From: Streptomyces sp. NBC_01231
Lineage (GTDB): Bacteria > Actinomycetota > Actinomycetes > Streptomycetales > Streptomycetaceae
Direction of reading: 5' to 3'
NCBI GenBank assembly: GCA_035999765.1
Contig: CP108521.1
Span: 9,672,001-9,736,000 of the forward strand
DNA: 64,000 nucleotides
Below, piece by piece: positions 39,890 to 48,926 of the stretch. A program made the translations under genes and the position numbers. Each line of letters begins with the position of its first letter. The first letter of the stretch is position 1. Under the pieces are notes generated by a model that saw nothing but the letters and a program-made list of their open reading frames with translations, ran no database searches and was not told the DNA's origin.

Positions 39890-39984
39890 TCCCACTGACT
39901 GGGAACGGCCAGGCACAGAAGGATTTTCCCAGCAAGACGTTCACGAGCAAGCTCGTGGTCACCATTAAGGAGATCGGACGATGA
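39890..39984 (+). other. C-terminal end of an unidentified ORF, overlapping the hpbD start
   Basis: An open frame ending [19 protein letters not shown] and IGR terminates in the TGA of the ATGA that starts the next gene. It is too short to identify and lacks a start. It suggests that the epimerase gene was once translationally coupled to an upstream gene now lost. Confidence 0.3.
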
Positions 39985-41084
39985 GGATCGCTGAAATCCA
40001 CCTCTATCGGCACAGCCTGCCGGTCCATAACGGCCCCTACAAGATGGCCCTTGCAGAAGTCCGGATTCTTTCCACGACGTTGGTCAAGCTGGTGGCCGAC
40101 AACGGCCTTGTCGGCTGGGGCGAGACTTGCCCGGTGGGCCCCACCTATGCCGAATCCCACGCTGCCGGGGCCGTGGCGGCACTGAGCGAAATGGCGCCGG
40201 GGCTGAGTGGCACTGAGGTACTGCCGGTGCCGTTGCACCGGCGCATGGACGGTCTGCTCAACGGCCACAACTACGCCAAGGCCGCGGTAGACATCGCCGC
40301 ACATGACCTTCTGGGCAAGCACCTTGGTGTCAGCGTGTCCGACCTTCTTGGTGGCGCGGTGACGGATCGCGTGCCGTCCTACTACTCCCTCGTTGTTGGC
40401 CCGCCGGATGAAACCGCTCGCCTCGCAGCGGAGAAGTGCGGTGAGGGATACCCGCGCCTGCAGATCAAGGTCGGAGGGCGGCCAGTCGAGGAAGACATCG
40501 AGACCATCCGCAAGGTCTGGGAGGTTACCCGCGAGTCGGGGATGAGTCTGGCGGTGGATGGCAACCGCAGCCTGACGACTCGCGATGCGCTGCGGCTCAG
40601 CCGGGAATGCACGGACATCCCCTTCGTCATGGAACAGCCCTGCAACACCATCGAGGACCTGCAGAAGATCCGTTCGCAGGTCAGCCACGGCATCTACATG
40701 GACGAAAACGGCACCAGCCTGAATACGGCGATCACCGCCGCCGGCACCGGACTGGTCGATGGCTTCGGCATGAAGGTAACCAGAATCGGCGGGCTGCATC
40801 CGATGCGTGCGTTCCGCGACATCTGTGCGGCACGGAACCTGCCGCACACGTGCGACGATGCCTGGGGCGGAGACATCATCGCCGCCGCTTGCACTCATAT
40901 CGGCGTGACAGTGGCACCTGAGCTGCTCGAAGGCGTCTGGCTGGCGGCCCCCTTCATCGAAGGTCATTACGATCCGGAAAACGGGATCCGGATCGAAGGC
41001 GGCCATATCAAGCGGCCGCAAGGTCCTGGCCTGGGCATCGTGCCTGACGAAGGCCTTTTCGGTACCCCAGCGGCGTCCTTCTGA
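39981..41084 (+). CDS. hpbD: Enolase-superfamily epimerase, 4-hydroxyproline betaine 2-epimerase-like
   Basis: A 367-residue muconate-lactonizing/mandelate-racemase-type enzyme. All expected active-site residues are present: Lys163 in LQIKVGG, metal ligands Asp193 (AVDGNRS), Glu218 (VMEQPC) and Asp241 (YMDENG), and Lys265 in [11 protein letters not shown]. From memory this numbering agrees with the characterised HpbD enzymes of Paracoccus and Pelagibaca, and so do [16 protein letters not shown] and IRIEGGHI. HpbD racemises C2 of hydroxyproline betaine or proline betaine. AAGGAG precedes the ATG. Codon third positions are less GC-rich than in neighbours, suggesting later acquisition. Confidence 0.82.
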   Translation: MRIAEIHLYRHSLPVHNGPYKMALAEVRILSTTLVKLVADNGLVGWGETCPVGPTYAESHAAGAVAALSEMAPGLSGTEVLPVPLHRRMDGLLNGHNYAKAAVDIAAHDLLGKHLGVSVSDLLGGAVTDRVPSYYSLVVGPPDETARLAAEKCGEGYPRLQIKVGGRPVEEDIETIRKVWEVTRESGMSLAVDGNRSLTTRDALRLSRECTDIPFVMEQPCNTIEDLQKIRSQVSHGIYMDENGTSLNTAITAAGTGLVDGFGMKVTRIGGLHPMRAFRDICAARNLPHTCDDAWGGDIIAAACTHIGVTVAPELLEGVWLAAPFIEGHYDPENGIRIEGGHIKRPQGPGLGIVPDEGLFGTPAASF

Positions 41085-41418
41085 AGGGCAGCGCTGCTGA
41101 TCAGCCAGCGCCGAGATCTTGCCGTCGTTGAGGAGCTGCGCATGCCGCCGCATGGGTCCCCTGCACCGCGCCGGCGAAGTGTGCGATCTTGCTGGAGGGA
41201 TGCCCTGAAGCCGCTGCTCGGTCGGCTCCAGTACGTCCAACCCGGCCATGCGCGCCAGGCGGTTCTTGAACATGCCCGGCGTCGTGGCCTGCGCCGGGTC
41301 GGCGGGTCGACCAGCAGCAGCCATTCGCTGCGGCTGCCGACCGCGCTGACGGCCGAGTACTGCGCCGTGCACGGCCCGGCACCCTCGCCGACGAATGAGC
41401 GGACATCGAAGGCACCGA
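41085..41418. other. Gap with no supported gene
   Basis: About 330 bases after hpbD without a convincing gene. The minus strand has an open stretch containing TTPGMFKNRLARMAGLDVLE, but no start, family or continuation could be recognised; it may be a remnant. Confidence 0.4.
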
Positions 41419-41562
41419 GACCTGGGTCGCCCACGAGCCCACCGGCCTCGTCCTGGCAGTCATGCCTGGAACTTCCCCGTCTGGCAGGCCATGCGTTTCG
41501 CAGTCCCGTCCCTGATGGTGGGCAACGGCGTTTTGTTCAAGCACGCCCCCAACGTGAGGTAC
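41419..41562 (+). pseudogene. Aldehyde dehydrogenase (succinate-semialdehyde type) internal fragment
   Basis: [12 protein letters not shown], then after a one-base shift [19 protein letters not shown] and VLFKHAPNV, correspond to the cofactor-binding stretch around PWNFP in succinate-semialdehyde dehydrogenases. Both ends are missing and one frameshift is present, so this is a relic of some 45 codons. Confidence 0.75.
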
Positions 41563-41623
41563 CCCCGGGATGCGGAGAAAGGTGACAGCAGGTCAGATGG
41601 GTCTCATGAGAGGAGCCCTGACG

Positions 41624-41755
41624 ATGCCTGGCCCGAGGAAGTACCCGCTGGAGTTGGGTGAGCGTGCGGTGCGGATGTACCGGACCGCCGAGCCGAAGCC
41701 CGTGATCCGTCGCATGGCCGAGGAACTCGGCGTGCATCACGAAGCCCTGCGGTAG
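41624..41755 (+). pseudogene. IS3-family transposase OrfA, N-terminal fragment
   Basis: [20 protein letters not shown] and PKPVIRRMAEELGVHHEALR form the helix-turn-helix start of an IS3-type OrfA. The frame stops after 43 codons, where intact OrfA would continue into the leucine zipper; the end coincides with the end of the opposite-strand hypothetical gene. Confidence 0.75.
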
Positions 41756-42306
41756 GCGGCCACGGTCCAGGCGGTCTCGCGGGGGTGGGCTTCGTGGATG
41801 CGCTCGATACGCAGGGTCTGCGATTCGTGGATCGCGTGGGTGGTTTCGTCTGACCATGTGCGCCACCTCTCCCAGTCGCTGTGTGTGGTGAGGAATTCGT
41901 CGAGGATGACGTCGTGGTCGCCTGGTTCGGCGGCGTAGGAGGGCACGATCTCCGGTTCAGGGGCGGGAGGTTCGGGCTCGGTGGTCGGTGTGCCGAGTGA
42001 GATGCGGGCTTGGGCGGCCTCGCGCTCGGTGTCGGTCATCGGCGCGGGGCCGGGGCGCATCGTGTTGCTGTGAACGCGTTCGAAGGCCGCCAGGGCCTGG
42101 GCGGGGGAGTCGAAGCTGTCGGCGATCTGCCGCAGGTGGTTCTCTCCATGGAGGTAAACGCTCTTGCCGCTGTCGAGGTAGGTGCCGACAGCGACGATGG
42201 TGTGGCTGTCCTCGGCGTGGGCGTGGGCGTGGGCGTGGATGAGGAGCCGTCCGACGCGGATGTCGTCGTAGATCTTCGGGCCGAAGGCCGACTCCCCCGC
42301 GCTCAT
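41737..42306 (-). CDS. Hypothetical protein
   Basis: A 189-residue protein of no recognised family. Features: a run LLIHAHAHAHAEDSHT near residue 20, an acidic/Pro-rich linker (TTEPEPPAPEPE) near residue 115, and a Trp/His-rich C-terminus (WERWRTWSDETTHAIHESQ). It is in the same reading frame as the upstream PIN-type ORF, separated by one TGA and 18 bases, so it could be a separate coupled gene or a former C-terminal half. The C-terminus runs into the IS3 fragment and may be altered. Confidence 0.5.
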   Translation of the reverse strand: MSAGESAFGPKIYDDIRVGRLLIHAHAHAHAEDSHTIVAVGTYLDSGKSVYLHGENHLRQIADSFDSPAQALAAFERVHSNTMRPGPAPMTDTEREAAQARISLGTPTTEPEPPAPEPEIVPSYAAEPGDHDVILDEFLTTHSDWERWRTWSDETTHAIHESQTLRIERIHEAHPRETAWTVAAYRRAS

Positions 42307-42324
42307 GACGTCGGCTGGCCCGGC

Positions 42325-42873
42325 TCACCCGAGGGCCCGCTGCTTGCTGGCGTCCTTGAGGTTATCCAATTCGTCGACCACCGCGATCGGGAACAACAAG
42401 CGCACGAACTGCCAGCGCGGCACGTCCAGGACTTCGTGCAGGTCGACGTCGGCCAGCTTCACCGCGTTCTGGATGTAGAAACTGGAGTCGGCCACGACGA
42501 ATTCTTCCCGCTGGCTCCACCGGCCGATCCGCTTATCCAGTGCGTCGACGGCTGCCTCGAACGCCTCAATTCGTTCGGCGACTTCGAGTTGGACCAAGCC
42601 GTTCACGAGGCGCTGCTGATCGGACCCGGCGAGCGTGCCGCAACTGCCCAGCAGCAGCCGGTAGCGGTCAGTGAACACGAGTTGGTCGAGGTCCCGATCG
42701 CTGACCTGGGAGCGCAGCACCCGCGCGGACTCCGTGGCCCAGTTGAGGTACGCGAGCAGCCCCTCGAAGGCACTGCCGTACGACCGCTGCAGGTTCGTCG
42801 CCGTGTTGTGGACGCTGTTGAGGGCCTGCCGGATGTTCCTTCGGTCTGCGCCGGGCCGGGGCGTGATGAGCAT
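42325..42873 (-). CDS. PIN-domain-like protein, probably truncated
   Basis: A 182-residue protein. The N-terminal half is helical (NSVHNTATNLQRSYGSAFEG) and the C-terminal part begins a PIN domain: FVVADSSFYI with the first acidic residue, then LLFPIAVVDELDNLKD with the second pair. The rest of a PIN ribonuclease domain is missing after KQRALG and the stop. Streptomyces have intact proteins with this arrangement, so truncation is likely. The ATG at 42873 is preferred to upstream starts. Confidence 0.55.
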   Translation of the reverse strand: MLITPRPGADRRNIRQALNSVHNTATNLQRSYGSAFEGLLAYLNWATESARVLRSQVSDRDLDQLVFTDRYRLLLGSCGTLAGSDQQRLVNGLVQLEVAERIEAFEAAVDALDKRIGRWSQREEFVVADSSFYIQNAVKLADVDLHEVLDVPRWQFVRLLFPIAVVDELDNLKDASKQRALG

Positions 42874-43044
42874 GCGGTGATCCTGCCAGCCTGGCCCGCC
42901 GCTACGCCCAAGTTTTCCCACACAACGGTTGTGAGCGACCCAGGCCGTGGGGTCGGCCGACGACTGTGGACACGGCAAGCGGTCGTGGATTCCGCAGGGG
43001 CTGCTCCGCGGACCCGCATGCAAAACGACTGTTCCTTGGATTCT

Positions 43045-43800
43045 TCAGAGGCCCGCGGCCGGGCTCGTATTGGTGGCTTTCAGGATTTCCAGGATTCGTG
43101 GGGCTGCGGATTCCATCTTCGCCGCGGTCCACCGGTGTGCGGGCCCGGATACGGTGAGTGCGCCCAGAGCTCCCGCCGGACCGGGGACGGCGAAGGAGAT
43201 CGCGCCGACCTCGGGGGTACGGAGGCTGACTGCGAGGAAGTACCCGGTCTCGCGCACGCTTGCGGTGTCCTCGCGGAAGTTGTGCATGTCGTGGCTGGAC
43301 CCCTCAGCCTCTTGGAGCAGCTCCTCAAGGTCGGCGTCGGAGAGGCCGGAGCAGAGCACGCGCCCCGACTCCCCCGAGCACAGTGGGAGCACCTCGCCGA
43401 CCGGAACGACACGGCGGATGGAGTGCACGCCTTCAGCAACCTCGACCGCGACTCGCTGCAGGCCGTTACGGACGTGGAAGGACACCGTTTCACCCGTTGC
43501 CTTGACGATCTCGTCCATGGTTGGCCGCAGGCGTCGCCCGGGGTTGAACCGGTTCGCGGTGCGCACACTCATGGACACGAGTGTGGCTGCGATGGTGTAG
43601 CCGCCTTGGCGAGAGTCGCGTTCGATGTATCCGGCGTTCTCCAGGGAGCGCACCAACCGGTAGGCGACGGTGCGGCTCAGACCTACGCGGGCCGCCAGTT
43701 CGTCGAGGAGGACAGGTCGGTCGTCAAGGACTACCTCCTGCAGCACCTTGAGTGCCCGGTCGACCGTGAGGGAACCGCCTGCACTCGGCGACGTCGTCAT
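43045..43800 (-). CDS. IclR-family transcriptional regulator (third, unrelated to the pair)
   Basis: A 251-residue IclR-type protein with a winged helix (LTVDRALKVLQEVVLDD, GLSRTVAYRLVRSLENAGY) and an effector domain (GETVSFHVRNGLQRVAV, VLPLCSGESGRVLCSGL). Its recognition helix differs from that of the betaine-region pair, so it should bind another site. No intact catabolic gene is adjacent: the IS701 copy begins 185 bases upstream of its start, so its former target may be lost. Confidence 0.85.
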   Translation of the reverse strand: MTTSPSAGGSLTVDRALKVLQEVVLDDRPVLLDELAARVGLSRTVAYRLVRSLENAGYIERDSRQGGYTIAATLVSMSVRTANRFNPGRRLRPTMDEIVKATGETVSFHVRNGLQRVAVEVAEGVHSIRRVVPVGEVLPLCSGESGRVLCSGLSDADLEELLQEAEGSSHDMHNFREDTASVRETGYFLAVSLRTPEVGAISFAVPGPAGALGALTVSGPAHRWTAAKMESAAPRILEILKATNTSPAAGL

Positions 43801-43985
43801 CTGCCACTCCTTCTTCCTCTTGGGCGGGGCCCATCAAAATTTGGTCGGACCCGGAAGGTCTCCCAGAATCTTGCCCTTTGCTGTTGCTGCCCCCGTTGCC
43901 AGCGCTCATCGCGGCTGCCGGCCCGATGCGTGCAGGTCGGTTGGCGTGTGTGATCGGGTGTGTCCCAGGGCCCGACGTGGGCTAG

Positions 43986-45426
43986 TAGGGCTTGGTCATC
44001 TCCACTCGTGGGTGGCGTGTCCGCTGGTCCATGAGCGTCGTTGGGGTGGTGTGACACCTGAGGAGATGGCCGGGGTCCGGGAGGACCTGGAGGCGTTCGC
44101 GGCGGAGTTGTTCGACGGGTTCTTCCGTGCGGACCAGCGGCGGTGGGGGCAGGCGTATGTGCGCGGGCTGCTGCTGGACGGCCGGCGTAAATCGGTGGAG
44201 CCGATGGCGGCCCGTCTCGGTAAGGACGGTAACCGTCAGGCGCTGGCGCACTTCATCACTTCCAGTCCGTGGGATGCGGCGCATGTGCGGGCCCGGCTGG
44301 CCTGGAGGATGCACGAGGCGATCGGCCCGGAGGTGTTGATCGTCGATGACACCGGCTTTTTGAAGGACGGGGACGCGTCGGCGTGTGTGTCGCGGCAGTA
44401 CACCGGCACCGCTGGCAAGGTCACCAAATGCCAGGTCGGGGTGTCGCTGCATCTGGCCCGGGATCATGCCTCGGCCGCGGTGAACTGGCGGCTGTTCCTG
44501 CCCGCTTCCTGGGATCCGGCCTCTTCGGAGGCGGACCCGGACAAGGTCGCCCGCCGCACCCGCTGCGGCATCCCTGCCCAGGTGGGGCATGTGGAGAAGT
44601 GGCACTGGCCCTGGACATGATGGACGAGACCCGGTCGTGGGGCATCGACATTCCCCTGGTCGTCGCGGACGCAGGTTACGGTGATGCCGCCGCCTTCCGC
44701 CACGGTCTGGAAGAGCGCGATCTGCCCTATGCGGTCGGCATCTCCGGCCGTCACACCGCCCATCCGGCCGAGGTCCGGCTCGTCCAGCCTGCCTATGCGG
44801 GCACCGGCCGGCCACCGAAGATGCAGTACTCCGAGCCTGCGCAGACCGTGAAAGAGCTGGTCATCGCGGCCGGGAGGACGGCCGCCAGGCCGGTGTCCTG
44901 GCGGGAGGGCTCCCGCCCTGGCAAAGGGATCAGCGGCTTCAGACGTATGTACTCGCGGTTCGTGGCTCTGCGCATCCGCCCGGCCGGACGCGGCGTCCGT
45001 CAGGCCACCGACGGTCCTGAACTGCCCGAACGCTGGCTGCTGGCCGAGTGGCCTGCCACCGAACCCGAACCCGTGCAGTTCTGGCTCTCCAACCTGCCCT
45101 CCGGCATGCCACTGGCCACCCTGGTCCGCCTCGCCAAACTGCGCTGGCGCATCGAACACGACTACCGCGAGATGAAACAAGCCCTGGGCCTGGCCCACTT
45201 CGAGGGCCGCACCTGGGGTGGCTGGCACCACCACGTCACCCTCGTCTCCGCCGCCCACGCCTTCTGCACGCTGCAACGACTGGTACGAGACCCAAAAGAC
45301 GCGGCGCAGGACTGAGCCTCTATCAAGTGGTCCGGGAACTGCAGACCATCCTCGCCACCTGGACCGGCGCCTGCCCCACCTGCCGCCGCAACATACCCAC
45401 CCCGATACCAACCTGACCAAGCCCTA
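43986..45426 (+). mobile_element. IS701-family insertion sequence, copy 1
   Basis: An element of 1441 bp with terminal inverted repeats TAGGGCTTGGTCA (left) and TGACCAAGCCCTA (right), flanked by a CTAG target duplication (43982-43985 and 45427-45430). CTAG targets are typical of the IS701 family. Its sequence is repeated, inverted, at 46554-47994 with the same length and the same encoded proteins, so transposition was recent. Confidence 0.93.
44051..45315 (+). pseudogene. IS701-family transposase in two frames (copy 1)
   Basis: Frame one runs from a GTG at 44051 (VTPEEMAGVREDLEAF) with the first catalytic aspartate in LIVDDTGFLKDG and stops after VEKWHWPWT at 44620. A one-base shift at about 44600 leads into frame two: LALDMMDETRSWG, VVADAGYGD with the second aspartate, and WRIEHDYREMKQALGLAHFE with the catalytic glutamate. 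Intact relatives are one continuous protein of about 400 residues, so either a base was lost or translation shifts frame. Copy 2 has exactly the same break. Confidence 0.85.
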
Positions 45427-45454
45427 CTAGCTCCCGGGCAAGAATGGCTTCGCT

Positions 45455-45922
45455 TCAGCGGAGGCCCGTGTCCGCGCGCTGGGCGATCGCCGTCGTCGAC
45501 TCTGCCGGTGCCGCCCCGCTTGCCTCGGCGAGGCGGCGTCCGCAAGTCTCTGGGGCCAACGTGACGCACACGACGAGGCCTAGCAGGGTGATCGCCGCCA
45601 TGATGAGCATCGTGTTGCCGACGCCGATGCGGTCGAGACCGATGGGCAGCAGGTAGGTGCCGATAGCCGCGCCGATACGGCTGATCGCGGTGCCGATGCC
45701 GACGGCGGTCGCCCGGACCTCGGTCGGGAACAGCTCCGTGGGATAGATGAACTCGAGGATGCTCGGGCCGCCGGAGAAGAGTGCGTACGCACAGAAGCAC
45801 GCGAGGATGACGGCGGCGGGTGCTGTAGGAACAAGCCCCAGGACGGCGAGCGGGATGACCATGAGCCCGAAGGACCAGATGATCAGGCGTCGTCGCCCCA
45901 ATGTGTCGATGAGACGCAGAGT
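45455..45922 (-). pseudogene. MFS sugar-porter-like transporter, C-terminal fragment
   Basis: An open frame beginning LRLIDTLGRRRLIIWSFG gives the last five or so helices of an MFS transporter, including FIYPTELFPTEVRATAVG, a sugar-porter-type signature, and LAPETCGRRLAE at the end. The N-terminal half is absent beyond 45922, where an unrelated fragment on the other strand begins. Confidence 0.75.
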
Positions 45923-45927
45923 ACCGT

Positions 45928-46182
45928 CCTGAACGCTGGAACGACCTCGACCCCGACACGGCCCCCGGCTACCTGCCCTTCGGCCACTCCTCCGAACGCT
46001 GCTGGGGCCGACACATGGTCATGCCGCTCGCCGGACTCCTCCTCGACCTGATCCGCGCCTCGGGCCTGCTGGTGGACCCTCGTCAGAGCGTGGGCAGGGT
46101 GCCGCTGTTCGGCCTGTTCGGCCTGTTCGGCCTGCTCGGCCTGCTCGGGGTGGAGGATGTACGCCTGACGCGGCCGAAGTGA
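45928..46182 (+). pseudogene. Cytochrome P450-like C-terminal fragment
   Basis: PERWNDLDPDTAPGYLPFGH followed by SSERCWGRHMVMPLAGLLLD has the shape of the P450 heme-binding loop (PFGH, Cys, Gly, Arg) and the helix after it. The beginning is missing. Near the end the frame runs through a 9-bp tandem repeat that encodes LFGLFGLFGLLGLLG. Assignment rests on this one loop. Confidence 0.5.
46105..46149 (+). repeat. 9-bp tandem repeat, five units
   Basis: Three copies of CTGTTCGGC followed by CTGCTCGGC and CTGCTCGGG, in frame with the P450-like fragment. The expansion is probably replication slippage in a decayed gene. Confidence 0.8.
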
Positions 46183-46449
46183 CTGCGGGCCGGCCGGAGG
46201 CTGGCGATAGTTGTCGCAGACTTGGGTCGCAGCGGCGTCGAATTTCTGCCTGGGTGAATCCTCACATCGGCCAATGATCCGGTGCGGGGTTGGCCGCTGC
46301 CAACTGGTCCAGGACCCGGTCCCGCAACTGGACCGCGATCCGGTTTGCCCCGCTGAACAGGGCGGTCAGGACGTCTTCGGCCTCACCGGAGTCGATCGCG
46401 GCCTCGGCATCTCCAGGAGCTGGAGCGCGTCGCCGGCGAGTTCCTTGCA

Positions 46450-46550
46450 GTGCCGCGGCAGGCAACGTTTGCCCGTCAAGGAGCGGCGTTCGGTACGTGC
46501 TCTCGGCGTGCCGGGCGTTGCGACGGGGCGAACGTTGCCTGTCGCGGCAC
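46450..46550. repeat. MITE-like element with 28-29-bp terminal inverted repeats
   Basis: The left end 46450-46477 and the right end 46522-46550 are inverted repeats of each other with about three differences; both contain CAGGCAACGTT. Only 44 bases separate them and no ORF fits. The right end abuts the CTAG target of IS copy 2. It looks like a small non-autonomous element or an IS with its interior deleted. Confidence 0.6.
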
Positions 46551-46553
46551 TAG

Positions 46554-47994
46554 TAGGGCTTGGTCAGGTTGGTATCGGGGTGGGTATGTTGCGGCGGCAG
46601 GTGGGGCAGGCGCCGGTCCAGGTGGCGAGGATGGTCTGCAGTTCCCGGACCACTTGATAGAGGCTCAGTCCTGCGCCGCGTCTTTTGGGTCTCGTACCAG
46701 TCGTTGCAGCGTGCAGAAGGCGTGGGCGGCGGAGACGAGGGTGACGTGGTGGTGCCAGCCACCCCAGGTGCGGCCCTCGAAGTGGGCCAGGCCCAGGGCT
46801 TGTTTCATCTCGCGGTAGTCGTGTTCGATGCGCCAGCGCAGTTTGGCGAGGCGGACCAGGGTGGCCAGTGGCATGCCGGAGGGCAGGTTGGAGAGCCAGA
46901 ACTGCACGGGTTCGGGTTCGGTGGCAGGCCACTCGGCCAGCAGCCAGCGTTCGGGCAGTTCAGGACCGTCGGTGGCCTGACGGACGCCGCGTCCGGCCGG
47001 GCGGATGCGCAGAGCCACGAACCGCGAGTACATACGTCTGAAGCCGCTGATCCCTTTGCCAGGGCGGGAGCCCTCCCGCCAGGACACCGGCCTGGCGGCC
47101 GTCCTCCCGGCCGCGATGACCAGCTCTTTCACGGTCTGCGCAGGCTCGGAGTACTGCATCTTCGGTGGCCGGCCGGTGCCCGCATAGGCAGGCTGGACGA
47201 GCCGGACCTCGGCCGGATGGGCGGTGTGACGGCCGGAGATGCCGACCGCATAGGGCAGATCGCGCTCTTCCAGACCGTGGCGGAAGGCGGCGGCATCACC
47301 GTAACCTGCGTCCGCGACGACCAGGGGAATGTCGATGCCCCACGACCGGGTCTCGTCCATCATGTCCAGGGCCAGTGCCACTTCTCCACATGCCCCACCT
47401 GGGCAGGGATGCCGCAGCGGGTGCGGCGGGCGACCTTGTCCGGGTCCGCCTCCGAAGAGGCCGGATCCCAGGAAGCGGGCAGGAACAGCCGCCAGTTCAC
47501 CGCGGCCGAGGCATGATCCCGGGCCAGATGCAGCGACACCCCGACCTGGCATTTGGTGACCTTGCCAGCGGTGCCGGTGTACTGCCGCGACACACACGCC
47601 GACGCGTCCCCGTCCTTCAAAAAGCCGGTGTCATCGACGATCAACACCTCCGGGCCGATCGCCTCGTGCATCCTCCAGGCCAGCCGGGCCCGCACATGCG
47701 CCGCATCCCACGGACTGGAAGTGATGAAGTGCGCCAGCGCCTGACGGTTACCGTCCTTACCGAGACGGGCCGCCATCGGCTCCACCGATTTACGCCGGCC
47801 GTCCAGCAGCAGCCCGCGCACATACGCCTGCCCCCACCGCCGCTGGTCCGCACGGAAGAACCCGTCGAACAACTCCGCCGCGAACGCCTCCAGGTCCTCC
47901 CGGACCCCGGCCATCTCCTCAGGTGTCACACCACCCCAACGACGCTCATGGACCAGCGGACACGCCACCCACGAGTGGAGATGACCAAGCCCTA
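46554..47994 (-). mobile_element. IS701-family insertion sequence, copy 2 (inverted)
   Basis: The same 1441-bp element in opposite orientation, with the same terminal repeats and a CTAG duplication at 46550-46553 and 47995-47998. The encoded protein fragments are identical to those of copy 1. The two copies enclose about 1.1 kb (45431-46549) that holds only gene fragments. Confidence 0.93.
46665..47929 (-). pseudogene. IS701-family transposase in two frames (copy 2)
   Basis: Identical in layout to the copy 1 transposase: GTG start at 47929, first frame closing at 47360, second frame closing at 46665, with the same one-base shift after GHVEKW. Because both copies share the break, the change predates the duplication; the element either moves by frameshifting or was mobilised in trans. 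Confidence 0.85.
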
Positions 47995-48056
47995 CTAGCC
48001 TAGGGGTGGACGTCGGTGCGTGGGGGCCAAACAGCAACCGCTGGGCGGGAAGCTGG

Positions 48057-48560
48057 TCATACTGGCCGACCGTGGCTCTCTACCTGCAGCAGAGCCTGGG
48101 CCACACGCCTGTCAAGACCGGCCTGGCCTTCCTGCCCATGACCGTCGCGCTCATGCTCGCCGCCACCCTCGCCTCCTCCCTGCTGATCCCCAGTATCGGC
48201 CCCAAGCCGATAGTGTCGCTGGGCATGGCTGACCGCCCTCGACCTAAACAGCGGCTACGCCATGGACATCCTGCCCCCGCTGGTAGTGGCAGCGCTCGGC
48301 CTCGGTCTGGGGATGGCCCCGGCGAAGAGCCTGGTGCAGTAGTCGGAGTGCCTCGTCTACCGCCTCCGGCTTGCTGAAGCGCCACAGGCAACATGCGATC
48401 AGCACCGTCTCACTTCACATGTCACCAGCGACTTCTCCACCTACGTACTCGGCCGCACCCTCGGCGTGGCCGGCACCGGCGTGCCGTGGGCCGCCTTCTT
48501 CGCCGTGCCCTTGATCTGCGTCGTGCTCGGCGCGGTCATCGCCGTCCGCCGCACCGGGCA
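48057..48560 (+). pseudogene. DHA2-type MFS efflux transporter, broken fragments
   Basis: Three pieces of a drug-efflux MFS protein in different frames: VALYLQQSLGHTPVKTGLAF and LPMTVALMLAATLASSLL; LDLNSGYAMDILPPLVVAAL and GLGLGMAPAKSLVQ with a stop at about 48340; and a last hydrophobic stretch VPWAAFFAVPLICVVLGAVI. The start is missing next to IS copy 2, which may have cut it. Confidence 0.65.
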
Positions 48561-48926
48561 GAACTGCCGCTCGCACCACCGAGCTAGGCGAACCCATGTC
48601 ACCAGCACGCGACAAGATCACGACCACCGATCCCACCACCGACCGAGCGGGTGTCTCCGGATGTGGGCGGGGATCAGGAGCCGCGTGCCGGCTTCGTGCC
48701 AGAACGTTGATCGTTCGGTGCCGGCAGCGTGCTCTTCCGGCACTGCGCAGCGTCCTGTCGTGCCTTGTGGACGGTCCCCCGCTCGAGCGGCCGTCGGCCC
48801 GGTGCGCCCTCATCTGACCAGTACCGATCCATGATCAAAGGCTTGGCAAACGTCCTGGTACGGGGACGTTGGGAGCATGAGTACCGCGGTACGGTGCCGA
48901 CACCCCCCACCGAAAGGACACGTCCC

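Noticed and set aside
39855..41372. 505-codon minus-strand ORF opposite hpbD
   Set aside because: It covers hpbD antisense; the plus-strand protein has full catalytic motifs, the minus-strand one none.
42180..42250. GTGGGCGTGGGC repeats as a structural or regulatory repeat
   Set aside because: They encode the His-Ala run of the minus-strand hypothetical protein and are short; no independent signal.
42010..43953. 647-codon plus-strand ORF
   Set aside because: It is antisense to the PIN-like and IclR genes, which have recognisable domains; its translation has none.
46105..46149. Tandem 9-bp repeat as a possible regulatory or CRISPR-like array
   Set aside because: The units are contiguous without spacers and in frame with a decayed gene; slippage is the simple explanation. 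No CRISPR array was seen anywhere.
43986..47994. IS701 pair as a composite transposon carrying a useful cargo
   Set aside because: The enclosed 1.1 kb holds only truncated fragments, and each IS has its own CTAG duplication, so two independent insertions are more likely.
48415..48830. Several overlapping 70-130-codon ORFs on both strands
   Set aside because: None has a domain or ribosome site; they overlap the decayed MFS fragment and the untranslated region before the chorismate mutase gene.
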